Assembly (NCBI RefSeq): GCF_002096335.1
Contig: NZ_NCUW01000030.1
Location: forward strand, 620,001 to 684,000
Source: Streptococcus oralis subsp. dentisani
Lineage (GTDB): Bacteria > Bacillota > Bacilli > Lactobacillales > Streptococcaceae
Direction of reading: 5' to 3'
DNA: 64,000 bases
Every line of letters starts with the position of its first letter. The stretch's first letter is position 1. The position numbers and the translations under genes are program-made. Below the pieces are notes generated by a model. It was not told the DNA's origin. It saw only the letters and a list, made by a program, of their open reading frames with translations, and searched no databases. Below, in pieces: positions 9,030-18,120 of the stretch.

Positions 9030-10508
9030 ATGAAAAATATAAAAGTTAATGCATTGGCCAGCTTGCTGGTCAATATTCTCAATATCGTTTTTCCCCTGAT
9101 AACCAACCCTTATCTGACTAGAATTCTCAGCAAATCCAACTACGGTTATTTCAATACCGCCAATACCTGGGCTAGCTTTGTCGTTCCACTAGCAGCCTTT
9201 GGAATATACAACTACGGGATTCGTGCTATCAGTAAGGTTAAGGACGACAAGAATAAAATCAACTACGTCTTTTCTAAGTTGTTTTATATCTCGGTTTTCA
9301 CCTCTCTCCTGACGACCGGTATCTACTTCCTCTTTATCTTCTTTGACACCAGCATTGAGAACCTGAAAGTCCTTTACTACATCCTGGGAGCTCAGGCACT
9401 CTTCCAATTCCTCAATATCGAATGGATGAATGAGGCTTATGAAAACTATGCCTTCATCCTTTACAAGACATTGATTATTCGGATTACCATGCTGGTCGCC
9501 ATCTTTGCCTTTGTCAAAACTGCTGATGATATTGTTCCCTACGCTATCGTCATGACTGCGACAACTATCCTCAACTACCTCCTTAGTTTTCTTTGGATTA
9601 AGAGAGAAGTTTCTTTTGTTAAAATTGGTTTCATCGAGTTAGCTAAGGCTTCTAAACCACTCTTTACTATGCTTCTCTTGGCAAATGCCAATATGCTCTA
9701 TACCTTGCTTGATAGAATGTTTATCACCAAGGGACCTGATGAAAACTATATTTCTTATTATACAATTGCCTATAGCATCGTCATGCTAATTGCTGGTGTC
9801 TTAAGTGGAGCTATCAGTGTCAGCATTCCACGTCTCGGCTACTACCTCGGGAAAAAGGATTATAATTCTTATAATTATCTTGTAAATCAAGCGGCATCAT
9901 TATTCTATTTTCTCATGGTTCCAACTAGTTTTGGGATTATGATTTTGGGAAAGTACGCAACGGTTATCTATTCTTCTGAAAAGTATCTTGAGGCAGGTAT
10001 CGTGACCAGTGTCTTCGCCTTTCGAACCATTATCTGGGCTATTGAATTGATTCTTGGTAAGCAAATTATCTTTATCAATGATCACGAGAACCGCTTGACC
10101 GCTTTCTACTTTGCTGGTGGTGGAGCAAATCTCCTATTAAATAGCATCTTGTATTTCAATAATATTTTTGCCCCTGAGTATTATATTGCTACTACCATTA
10201 TTGCAGAAGCCATCGTTGTTCTCTTAGAAATTCATTTTATTAGGAAACACCAACTAATTAGTTTAAAAGAAATCTTTGTGACCTTAACACGTTATGGTCT
10301 CATATCCCTCGGATTTATCCCGATCTTCTATATTTTCAAGATGATTTTCCAAATCAGTTCCTATACGGTGAACCTCAATATGATTCTCATGGTTCTCTCT
10401 ACCGTAGCTACTTGTGGAATCTACTATCTCTTAACACTCTTTCTCACTAAGGATAAAACACTTCACTATGCACTGAACCTAGTACTAGCTAAGATCAAAA
10501 GAAACTAA
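9030..10508 (+). CDS. Polysaccharide/teichoic-acid flippase (MOP/Wzx family)
   Basis: Integral membrane protein of 492 aa with about 12-14 hydrophobic segments. It opens with a charged KNIKVN and a helix NILNIVFPLITNPYLTRIL, typical of Wzx/TacF lipid-linked oligosaccharide flippases. It likely moves undecaprenyl-linked repeat units or chains across the membrane. The adjacent operon on the opposite strand holds a polymerase, glycosyltransferase and LicD proteins, so the cargo is probably phosphocholine-bearing teichoic acid; that is inference. It is single-gene, with a strong shared terminator at its 3' end. Confidence 0.85.
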   Translation: MKNIKVNALASLLVNILNIVFPLITNPYLTRILSKSNYGYFNTANTWASFVVPLAAFGIYNYGIRAISKVKDDKNKINYVFSKLFYISVFTSLLTTGIYFLFIFFDTSIENLKVLYYILGAQALFQFLNIEWMNEAYENYAFILYKTLIIRITMLVAIFAFVKTADDIVPYAIVMTATTILNYLLSFLWIKREVSFVKIGFIELAKASKPLFTMLLLANANMLYTLLDRMFITKGPDENYISYYTIAYSIVMLIAGVLSGAISVSIPRLGYYLGKKDYNSYNYLVNQAASLFYFLMVPTSFGIMILGKYATVIYSSEKYLEAGIVTSVFAFRTIIWAIELILGKQIIFINDHENRLTAFYFAGGGANLLLNSILYFNNIFAPEYYIATTIIAEAIVVLLEIHFIRKHQLISLKEIFVTLTRYGLISLGFIPIFYIFKMIFQISSYTVNLNMILMVLSTVATCGIYYLLTLFLTKDKTLHYALNLVLAKIKRN

Positions 10509-10557
10509 AAGAACACCCTACTGATAAACGAGCGTTTACTAGTAGGGTGTTTCTTTT
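10507..10557. terminator. Bidirectional terminator between flippase gene and pce
   Basis: Long stem AAAGAACACCCTACT / AGTAGGGTGTTTCTTT with A and T tracts on both sides, lying between the convergent 3' ends. Confidence 0.9.
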
Positions 10558-13081
10558 ATTCTTTTTCTTTCTTGTCAGAAGTATTGGCTTCTAGATTTGA
10601 ATCTTGTTTAGGTTGTTCAGCAATAGAGGAATTAGCTTCTTGTTTCTTTTCTGACTGATCTGCTTCGCCATTGACAGCAGCAACAGCCTGTCTCCAAATG
10701 CCTTCCTCGTTTACCTTATAACCATCCGGTGTGGTGGCATTTTTCAACAAGGAACCATCTGTTTGGAAATAGTACCAATTGCCGTCAATTCGTTTCCAAC
10801 CAGTCTGCATAGCTCCAGTTGAATCAAGATAATAATGGTCACCATTGATTTTGTGGAGACCGACTAGCATGATGCCATCTTCAGGATTGAGATAATACCA
10901 GATTCCTTGATCCTTTATCCAACCTGTCTTCATAGCTCCACTTGCTTCAAAGTAACGATAATGATTATCAAACCATTTCCAGCCTGTTTGCATAGCTCCT
11001 GATGCACTAAAGTAATACTGCTTACCATCTACTTGTTGGAAGCCGACCAACATGATACCTTCCTGATCTTCAAGATAATACCATGTTCCTTGATCCTTCA
11101 ACCAACCAGTTTTCATAGCTCCTGAGTCAGCGTAGTAATGCCAGTGTTTATCAAGCCACTGCCAGCCTGTTTGCATGGCACCGCTGGTATTCAAATAGTA
11201 ACGAGAACCATTGATTTCTTGTTTTCCGGTTTGCATAATACCATCTTGACTTAGGTAATACCATTTCTCATTATCCTTAATCCAGCCTGTTTTCATAGCG
11301 CCTGAGTTCGCATAGTAATACCAATTGTTCTCTAGCCATTTCCAGCCTGTTTGCATGGCACCACTAGCATTCAAATAGTAACGAACACCATTGATTTCTT
11401 GTTTTCCAGTGAGCATGATACCATCTTTGTCCAGATAATACCAAGTATCTTGATCCTTGATCCAGCCTGTTTGCATGGCGCCTGAGTTCGCAAAATAGTT
11501 CCAGTGACCATCAATAAAGGCCCAACCCGTTTGCATGACACCTTCTTGATTAAAGTAGTAAGTGGTTCCGTTGATATTCTTTTTCCCGACAGTCCGAAGA
11601 CCATCTTCGTCATAGAAATACCAATCTGAGGAAATCTTTTGCCAAGTTGAAGGCTTACCTTCTGTTTGTAGTGCTCCACTGTCTGCAAAGAACATCTTCT
11701 TTCCATTAAAGACTTGATGTCCTGTTAGCATCTTACCATCTGCTGCAAAGAGATACTTTTTCCCTCCAATTTCAGAAAGCTCACTAAATCGTCTAGCACC
11801 ATTTGATTGGATATAATACCAAGAGCCCTCCAGCTTGAACCAACCACCTGTTTGCATTTTACCATTTGAGTTGAGATAGTAATCATTTCCCTTAGCATTC
11901 TCTCCCCAATCATCATTAAGGTGAAGCCAGCGGCCTGCCTGCATTTGCCCTTTTCCATTAAAGAAGTAAGTGGCTCCGTCAATCTCTCTCCAACCGATAG
12001 CCATTTCCCCATCACGTAAACGATATTTCCAGTAACCACCTTCTTGATACCATTTTTCGTCAACTACGGGGATGTCTGGGAAGAGATTAGAAACATTAGC
12101 AAATCCTTTATCGCTAATATCAAAAACAGTTGCATCCTGAGTTTGACTAGAAGCTCTGAGAACTTGAATATTTTTCTTTTGGAGATATTCTCTGGTTGAA
12201 GCGACATTAATATCACCACCAGTTGTTTGAATGATCATCTTTGGAGATAGGTTTTCAAGAAAATTAATCGTATTTGAAATTGTTGCATCATAATGATGGT
12301 TCCATTTCATCATATCAACCTTGCCGATAACTGGACCTAACTTATCTTCTGCCCCTTCGGCATTATCCAAATCTCCGCCAAGATAGATTCTCTTTCCTGC
12401 CACAGTCACTACTGAAACGATTGAGTTTGAGTTATCATCTAGAACTTTTTTCAGGCTGCCATCAGCATCATATTCATTTTTATAATTATAGAGTTGGATA
12501 TCCATATCACCTAATTTAAAGTGACTATCCTCATCTGTAATATTCTGAATCAGAGTAACTCCTCGTTTTTGAGCTGCTCTCAAAGCATTATCATAATTGA
12601 AAAGGTTATCCCATAGTCCCCAGTGTGAGGTAATCCGATCATCTGAATATTTTTTCAAATAAAACTTACTAACCTGATAACGATTGAGTATTTCATCCGC
12701 TCCACCAATATGGTCACTATGGACATGAGTTCCTATGATAAAATCTAATTTTTTAACACCTATTTGATCTAGATGGCGAATCAATCGATCCTCCAATACT
12801 TGATAATTTCTCATAGAAATTCCCCAGCGGCTTGGGTACCTTGGGTCACTCCCATCAGGGAAGTCATAGTCTTCCCCCATATCAATCAAGGCATAATGGC
12901 CATTACTCTCTAGCAGAATGGCATCACTTCCTGACTTGGCCTTAGTATTAATGAAATGGATACGATTACCCGAACCAGCAGTAATGGTGTCTGCATCAAC
13001 TTGTTGTGATAAACCAATCAACACAAAAAGAAAAGCAAGTAAACTATAACTGACTGATTTAACTAATCCTTTATTCTTCAT
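10556..13081 (-). CDS. pce: Choline-binding teichoic acid phosphorylcholine esterase
   Basis: Surface enzyme that removes phosphocholine from teichoic acids (Pce/CbpE), 841 aa. It has a signal peptide ending near QQVDA, a metallo-beta-lactamase-fold domain (about 35-330) with the dinuclear Zn motif THVHSDHIGG at 118-127, and about 21 choline-binding repeats (about 340-795, units like TGWxxxxxxWYY). A Lys/Glu-rich tail of about 45 residues follows. I start it at the ATG at 13081, 8 nt after GGAG; an upstream GTG overlaps that site. It is the last gene of an operon with LicD proteins that probably add phosphocholine. In pneumococcus, from memory, pce lies elsewhere. Confidence 0.93.
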   Translation of the reverse strand: MKNKGLVKSVSYSLLAFLFVLIGLSQQVDADTITAGSGNRIHFINTKAKSGSDAILLESNGHYALIDMGEDYDFPDGSDPRYPSRWGISMRNYQVLEDRLIRHLDQIGVKKLDFIIGTHVHSDHIGGADEILNRYQVSKFYLKKYSDDRITSHWGLWDNLFNYDNALRAAQKRGVTLIQNITDEDSHFKLGDMDIQLYNYKNEYDADGSLKKVLDDNSNSIVSVVTVAGKRIYLGGDLDNAEGAEDKLGPVIGKVDMMKWNHHYDATISNTINFLENLSPKMIIQTTGGDINVASTREYLQKKNIQVLRASSQTQDATVFDISDKGFANVSNLFPDIPVVDEKWYQEGGYWKYRLRDGEMAIGWREIDGATYFFNGKGQMQAGRWLHLNDDWGENAKGNDYYLNSNGKMQTGGWFKLEGSWYYIQSNGARRFSELSEIGGKKYLFAADGKMLTGHQVFNGKKMFFADSGALQTEGKPSTWQKISSDWYFYDEDGLRTVGKKNINGTTYYFNQEGVMQTGWAFIDGHWNYFANSGAMQTGWIKDQDTWYYLDKDGIMLTGKQEINGVRYYLNASGAMQTGWKWLENNWYYYANSGAMKTGWIKDNEKWYYLSQDGIMQTGKQEINGSRYYLNTSGAMQTGWQWLDKHWHYYADSGAMKTGWLKDQGTWYYLEDQEGIMLVGFQQVDGKQYYFSASGAMQTGWKWFDNHYRYFEASGAMKTGWIKDQGIWYYLNPEDGIMLVGLHKINGDHYYLDSTGAMQTGWKRIDGNWYYFQTDGSLLKNATTPDGYKVNEEGIWRQAVAAVNGEADQSEKKQEANSSIAEQPKQDSNLEANTSDKKEKE
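10800..11530. repeat. Tandem 180-183 bp repeat within pce
   Basis: Near-identical segments recur at about 180-183 bp spacing, for example ccagcctgtttgcatggca at about 11162 and 11342. One unit encodes three choline-binding repeats (about 60 aa). The array gives a substrate for unequal recombination that would change repeat number. Confidence 0.85.
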
Positions 13082-13117
13082 CTTGAACACTCCTTTCTCG
13101 ATGAAAACAATCTCTTA

Positions 13118-13930
13118 CTAATCAATCCAATAATTCTTATCAGTTCCTGGAACCTGTTGTTCAACAGGTGGTGGAGTCATATAATCTGCTCCAAATTCGT
13201 AGGCAAGAATTTCATGGTATTTTCTCGGAGCTTTCACTACGATGTTTTCGTATGGCATATCAATCAGATCATAGAGCCATTCTTTTTTGATTCCCTCTGG
13301 AAAGCTAGGATCAAATATCGTACAAGTGAGATCTGTAGCTTGATTTACACTATATTTTAAAGCAAGATTCTCTAATTTTTGATTCCAAGTTTGTGGAGAG
13401 CTAAGACGGAAAATAGCTGACCCAATATAGCGAGGCAGATTTTTTATCCCCCCATTTTCTGATTTAATTCCTTTGAAATTCAAAGAAGAAAGGCGGACAA
13501 AATGTTTATAGAGCTTCATTTTCTTACAATCACTTTCCTCCATCACGACACCATCGTATGGAAAAATGTCAACACAAGTTCCCAATACGACTGTCGGGTC
13601 CAGAAGATTGGCATCTCTACGTGTTCTAATATCATGAACACGCATATAACTGTAAGGATAGCCTTTTGTCTCCCTAAATGAAATCAATTTGTAGTAGGGA
13701 TGATTCTCATTTTTTAAAACCTTATAAAGCTTTTCAAATTCATCTCGCGCCAAGGAAATATCCGTATCATCATCCCAAGGGATAAATCCTTTATGGCGGA
13801 CAGCTCCTAGTAAGGTTCCAAAATCAATAAAATATTTAATCTGATGCTGTTCACATAGTTCATGTAGATACTTTAAAATATCCAACTCCACTTGTTTTAT
13901 TTCTTCAAGACTTAAAACTCTCTCAGACAT
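13118..13930 (-). CDS. LicD-family phosphotransferase
   Basis: LicD-type nucleotidyltransferase-fold enzyme, 270 aa, likely transferring phosphocholine from CDP-choline to a glycan. Its core is FGTLLGAVRHKGFIPWDDDTDI at about 37-58, with the acidic DDDTD metal-binding run, then CVDIFPYDG. The C-terminal MTPPPVEQQVPG matches other LicD proteins. It lies 36 nt upstream of pce and 57 nt after the polymerase-LicD fusion, in one operon. Which sugar it modifies cannot be read from sequence. Confidence 0.88.
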   Translation of the reverse strand: MSERVLSLEEIKQVELDILKYLHELCEQHQIKYFIDFGTLLGAVRHKGFIPWDDDTDISLARDEFEKLYKVLKNENHPYYKLISFRETKGYPYSYMRVHDIRTRRDANLLDPTVVLGTCVDIFPYDGVVMEESDCKKMKLYKHFVRLSSLNFKGIKSENGGIKNLPRYIGSAIFRLSSPQTWNQKLENLALKYSVNQATDLTCTIFDPSFPEGIKKEWLYDLIDMPYENIVVKAPRKYHEILAYEFGADYMTPPPVEQQVPGTDKNYWID

Positions 13931-13987
13931 ACGTTTTATTCTCCTAATTTCGACTAATTCTTTAAACGATTTTTAACTGCGATTTGC

Positions 13988-16153
13988 TTACTTAGAACTT
14001 TTAGTGATTTTCCACAGTTTAAAATCATGGTGAGATACTCTTTGTTCAAGAGGGGGCAATTGCATGTAATCTCCATAGTCCGAAGTCAAAATTTCATGGT
14101 AATGTTTTGGAATCATAAATTCCTTGCCTTCAAACGTTCCCACAATCACTTGTTCCAACCACTCTCGTTTCCAAACTGGTTTATTCATATCCTTATAAAT
14201 CAAATAATCAACTTGCTCGTAGTCAGCAACTGCTCTAGATTTAGCAAGCTCATCAATTTGCTCAACATACTTATTCGTATTTGTAAAATAGAAAATGACA
14301 ACAGAAACATAACGAATCAAAGAATTCAGTAGACTTTTCGTATTGGTGATGCCTTTAAATGTATAGCAACTCAATTGACGTTTCTTTATCAGTTTCGTCA
14401 TCTTGTTCTTGAAATTTGCATCATTCTCGTAGCCATCCACAGGGAAAATGTCTACATAGATTCCCATATTTGAATCGATGCGAACATCTTCTTCTAGCAA
14501 GTAGGTATGGTTATCCTGCACTTTCATGAAGGGATAGACATAGTTGAGATTATTTTTATAAGACATAACCTCATAACGTTCATCAGGGTTAGCGATAAGG
14601 TAATCTTGTAGTTTCTCATAGTCTTCTCTTAGCATGCAGATGTCCATATCATCATCCCAAGGAATGAAACCTTTATGGCGAACCGCACCAATTAGACTTC
14701 CATAAGCTAGGAAATACTTAACACCAATTTTTTGACAAACTTCATGAATATACTCCATGATTCCAAGTTCCATCTGTTGAATTTCACTGACATCTGTTAC
14801 TTCTTGATACCGAACTCCTTCATCCCGTTTGCAAACAACTAATCCATAACCGATTGCCAACCAAAAGATGATATTGATAAAGTTGGTAGAATACATGATC
14901 TGACTTTCAAACAACTGACCAAACAAGATACCGAAGAAGAGAATCATAATCAATTTATCAGTATTTCTCTTAGAAACAATCAAATAAGTTAAAAAGCGCT
15001 TGATTACATAACCCAATATAAGAAGGAAGGATACTAATCCTAGAACTCCCGAACTAACAAATATGGTCACAAAAATGTTATGGAAGTTCCCACCAATGAG
15101 GGAATTTTGAATCTCAAATTTACTGAAATATTCTGTGTAGTAATCTGGAACATTCCGTACACCATAACCAAAAATTGGTTTGGCACTTCCCATTTTAATA
15201 GCATTTTTCCAAATATAGGTCCTACCACTTGGTGTTGTTTCAATTAAATGGAGTTCACCAGTCTTCTTGGTAACAGACGAATCTGTCTCAGCATAGGATT
15301 GCCCTTTATTTAAGTCAAAAACAGTCGCAGTTTCAGATGAGATATAAATTGAAGTTGCATAACTTAATCCAATATTGGTAGCGGTAATCAGCAAACCAGT
15401 AACAATAAAAGTAAGGAATCGTTTAACGATACTTCCTCTAGTAACAAAGAAACTATAAAGTCCAATCATGAGAAGCAAGGACAATAAGGCTCCTCGACTT
15501 TGCATAGTAGCGAAGTAAACTAATTGAATCACATTGTTCAGTTTAAGATATACAGAATATTTACTTCCTTTATGGATCAAATACATAGCTAAAATAATGC
15601 TAATGTATGAAAAAATCGCACTAGCATTAGGATTGACAATTCCCCACAGACGTCCATTCATGACACCATAGTAATAAGATTGCTCTCCAATCTTAAATAG
15701 GATAAGGACTCTACTTACCAATAAACCAAATGCAAAGATTGCGGAAGAGAAAGAAATAATTTGAACTGTATAGGCAATCCAGTCAAATAATTTTTTGAGT
15801 TGACCTGATTGTAACATGGTAAATAATAAAACATAGGTTACCATAAAAAGTATTTCAATCACATTCCCAATCAAATGTCCGGAGCTATTGAATACTGCTG
15901 ATAGCAGATGACTCCCAGATAACAAGCCAAATAAGGCCAAAAACTTTCGATCTACTGTAATCTGTTTCCACTTAAACAACAGTGTGTAGCAAATATAAAG
16001 TACAACAATCGCTGACAATCCCTTATAGATTGGATTTGCTACCTTATAAACTAGTGAACTCATACTTAAAATCGAAATGAAAACAAACAGATAGGCAATC
16101 CATAGTTTTGATTTTTCAAAGTATTCATCCATTTTTGAAAAATTCATTTTCAA
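13988..16153 (-). CDS. Fusion: O-antigen-type polymerase/ligase plus LicD phosphotransferase
   Basis: 721 aa. Residues 1 to about 443 form a polytopic membrane protein with 10 or more helices and a large extracytoplasmic loop at about 265-355 (SGRTYIWKNAI, FGYGVRN, GNFHNIFV), as in Wzy polymerases and WaaL/TarP-like enzymes. Residues about 451-715 form a complete LicD domain: YGSLIGAVRHKGFIPWDDDMD, then IYVDIFPVDG and a C-terminal MQLPPLEQRV. The reading frame is continuous across the join near 14820. The LicD half follows the last helix and would face the cytoplasm if the helix count is even. Probably polymerises teichoic-acid repeats and adds phosphocholine. Strand and spacing place it mid-operon. 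Confidence 0.88.
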   Translation of the reverse strand: MKMNFSKMDEYFEKSKLWIAYLFVFISILSMSSLVYKVANPIYKGLSAIVVLYICYTLLFKWKQITVDRKFLALFGLLSGSHLLSAVFNSSGHLIGNVIEILFMVTYVLLFTMLQSGQLKKLFDWIAYTVQIISFSSAIFAFGLLVSRVLILFKIGEQSYYYGVMNGRLWGIVNPNASAIFSYISIILAMYLIHKGSKYSVYLKLNNVIQLVYFATMQSRGALLSLLLMIGLYSFFVTRGSIVKRFLTFIVTGLLITATNIGLSYATSIYISSETATVFDLNKGQSYAETDSSVTKKTGELHLIETTPSGRTYIWKNAIKMGSAKPIFGYGVRNVPDYYTEYFSKFEIQNSLIGGNFHNIFVTIFVSSGVLGLVSFLLILGYVIKRFLTYLIVSKRNTDKLIMILFFGILFGQLFESQIMYSTNFINIIFWLAIGYGLVVCKRDEGVRYQEVTDVSEIQQMELGIMEYIHEVCQKIGVKYFLAYGSLIGAVRHKGFIPWDDDMDICMLREDYEKLQDYLIANPDERYEVMSYKNNLNYVYPFMKVQDNHTYLLEEDVRIDSNMGIYVDIFPVDGYENDANFKNKMTKLIKKRQLSCYTFKGITNTKSLLNSLIRYVSVVIFYFTNTNKYVEQIDELAKSRAVADYEQVDYLIYKDMNKPVWKREWLEQVIVGTFEGKEFMIPKHYHEILTSDYGDYMQLPPLEQRVSHHDFKLWKITKSSK

Positions 16154-16168
16154 CTCCTTCTCATGATA

Positions 16169-17140
16169 TTAGTTTTTTAATCCAACAATTTTCTTATATA
16201 GCCATGGAGAAATGACAAGTGATAGAACTGCTATCTTGCGAAAAGTAGTGAAATAAGCATCCTTCCAAATTTCGCGTCGATGCTGAACAATCCAAGTTCT
16301 CAGCTCAGCTTTCTCCTTTTGATACTCTTCAGATGAAGTAAAGATAATTTTATCGTAAACTGTGATATATGACCAACGTTCTCTATTTTTTAATTCAGGT
16401 TTTAAATCAGGAAAGACTTGTGATACTTTAGCGATTATGTGCTTATAAACTTCTATCGTGTCAAATACATGCTGATTAACAGATGTTGTCGCACTTCCCT
16501 CACGATGATCATAATAATAAATTGGTTTGTCAATAAATACGCTACTGCATCTTGTCTTTAGTAGCAATTCAGTTAAGAACAAGGCATCTTCAGCTAGGTG
16601 ATAATCTGTATTAAACCTTTCATCCGCTATCAAATCTCTCTTAAACAGTTTTGCGACAGGAAAAAATGACGTCCTAGTGGTCATCAGTAATTCCTTCATG
16701 GTTTCTTCTGTTAACCAGATTTCTTTTCTTCCAGAATGAGGAGGTAAATCTGTCACAATTCCATTTTTAATATGGTGCAGAGGAGCGATTGTAAATCCTA
16801 CGGACTCCTCATCATCAACTGCACCAATCAAGATTTCTAGATAATCTTTAGTAACGAAATCATCGCTATCAATAAAGGTGATCCAAGCACCAGTCGCCAG
16901 CTTGATTCCCTTATTTCTCGCATTTGAGACTCCAGCATTTTCAAGATGATAGACCTTGACATTCTCATGCTGAGAGGCTAAGTGATCACAGATCTGTCCA
17001 CTGGAATCGGTAGAGCCATCATTGATCAGAATTAGTTCAAAATTGGTATAAGTTTGATGAAGAATTGACTCCACACATCGCTCCAGATAGGCTTCTACAT
17101 TATAGACTGGAACAATGACGCTAATTTTTTCTCCCATCAT
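16169..17140 (-). CDS. GT2-family glycosyltransferase
   Basis: Cytoplasmic GT-A glycosyltransferase, 323 aa. N-terminal ISVIVPVYNVEAYLERCVESI, nucleotide-binding INDGSTDSS, and the metal motif in FIDSDDFV at about 93-100 define family 2. The C-terminus is basic with a weak amphipathic or membrane-associated segment. It starts within the ATGA overlap of the upstream licD stop and ends 15 nt before the polymerase fusion. It presumably adds one sugar of the teichoic-acid repeat; donor and acceptor are unknown. Confidence 0.9.
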   Translation of the reverse strand: MMGEKISVIVPVYNVEAYLERCVESILHQTYTNFELILINDGSTDSSGQICDHLASQHENVKVYHLENAGVSNARNKGIKLATGAWITFIDSDDFVTKDYLEILIGAVDDEESVGFTIAPLHHIKNGIVTDLPPHSGRKEIWLTEETMKELLMTTRTSFFPVAKLFKRDLIADERFNTDYHLAEDALFLTELLLKTRCSSVFIDKPIYYYDHREGSATTSVNQHVFDTIEVYKHIIAKVSQVFPDLKPELKNRERWSYITVYDKIIFTSSEEYQKEKAELRTWIVQHRREIWKDAYFTTFRKIAVLSLVISPWLYKKIVGLKN

Positions 17141-17973
17141 GCTCCGTATTCTCCCTTGTACTCTGTGTAACTCTTGTCCATGTCTGCTATGATGGCATCA
17201 TGATGCGGTACTTGCTTATCCGCTGGTGGTGGCGTCATATAATCCCCAAAAGCAGTGCTGAGATAGGCATCATAGCCGACTGGGATGGGCATCTCAGTAT
17301 CTTCAAATGGCAAGAAGAGATTGTCTTCAAAGGAAGCGATTGGGTACTTGTTTCTCATGTAGCCAGGACCTGAGCATAATTCCGTAATGCCATCGCTCTC
17401 AGCTAGACTGTACTTGGTCATTTCTTTCTCAGCTTTTTTCCAAATGCGATAACGTAGACCTTTGGGAGTCAAACCGAGTAAAATGCGACTCCCCCATTTC
17501 ATGATAGCACCATGCTTTTCTGGAATAGTTTGTGCGCAAAAGAGTGAATAAATCAAGGCCCAGCGAACTTGTTTCTTACGTTCAGCTGGATTTTTAGGAT
17601 AATAATCTAAAGGTAAAACATCCAAGGCCAAACCGTGTGGTAAATCCAAATCCTGCTGATAAGGCTTGATACAAGTTGTTTCCTTATCACGAATGGTAAT
17701 AAAAAGGTTACGGTCTACAAAATCCTTGTGACTCTTTGACAAGAAATAACGTTCATCTGCATAACGAGGCCATAGTTCTGCTAATTTTTCATAGTCCTTG
17801 CGAGGCATGAAAAAGTCTAAATCATCATCCCAAGGAATGAAACCCTTGTTACGGAGAGCACCAATAGCTCCTCCACCACAGAGATAGCACAACAAACCAT
17901 GTTCTTTACAAAATGCGACGAAATATTCAGCAATTTCCAGACTACGAGCCTGAATCGCTTTCAAATCACTCAT
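17137..17973 (-). CDS. LicD-family phosphotransferase, operon leader
   Basis: 278 aa LicD-type enzyme, the most divergent of the three LicD domains here. The core reads CGGGAIGALRNKGFIPWDDDLD at about 32-53, followed by LALDVLPLDYYP and C-terminal MTPPPADKQVPHHDA. It is the first gene of the five-gene operon and overlaps the glycosyltransferase by 4 nt. By position it recalls the lic3 region next to mecA in pneumococcus, so it may be a licD3 counterpart; I leave the symbol open. Confidence 0.87.
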   Translation of the reverse strand: MSDLKAIQARSLEIAEYFVAFCKEHGLLCYLCGGGAIGALRNKGFIPWDDDLDFFMPRKDYEKLAELWPRYADERYFLSKSHKDFVDRNLFITIRDKETTCIKPYQQDLDLPHGLALDVLPLDYYPKNPAERKKQVRWALIYSLFCAQTIPEKHGAIMKWGSRILLGLTPKGLRYRIWKKAEKEMTKYSLAESDGITELCSGPGYMRNKYPIASFEDNLFLPFEDTEMPIPVGYDAYLSTAFGDYMTPPPADKQVPHHDAIIADMDKSYTEYKGEYGA

Positions 17974-18012
17974 GTCTCTCCCCTTCTGTCCAATAACGAG
18001 TTATATCGTTTT

Positions 18013-18018
18013 ATTATA
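18013..18018 (-). promoter_or_regulatory. Promoter -10 of the licD-pce operon
   Basis: Minus strand TGGTATAAT, an extended -10 about 40 nt before the licD start. No strong -35 is seen. Confidence 0.6.
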
Positions 18019-18053
18019 CCATAAAAAAGCCTTAAAAATCCATCAGATACCGT

Positions 18054-18107
18054 AAAAAATCAAAGCTTCATCTACTCTTTTTGCTAGTGAATAAAGCTTT
18101 GATTTTT
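18054..18107 (-). terminator. Terminator of the aroA-psr transcription unit
   Basis: AAAAATCAAAGCTT on one side and AAAGCTTTGATTTTT on the other, loop about 24 nt, T-tract on the minus strand. It lies 14 nt past the stop of the LCP gene. Confidence 0.75.
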
Positions 18108-18120
18108 ATTTATATACATC

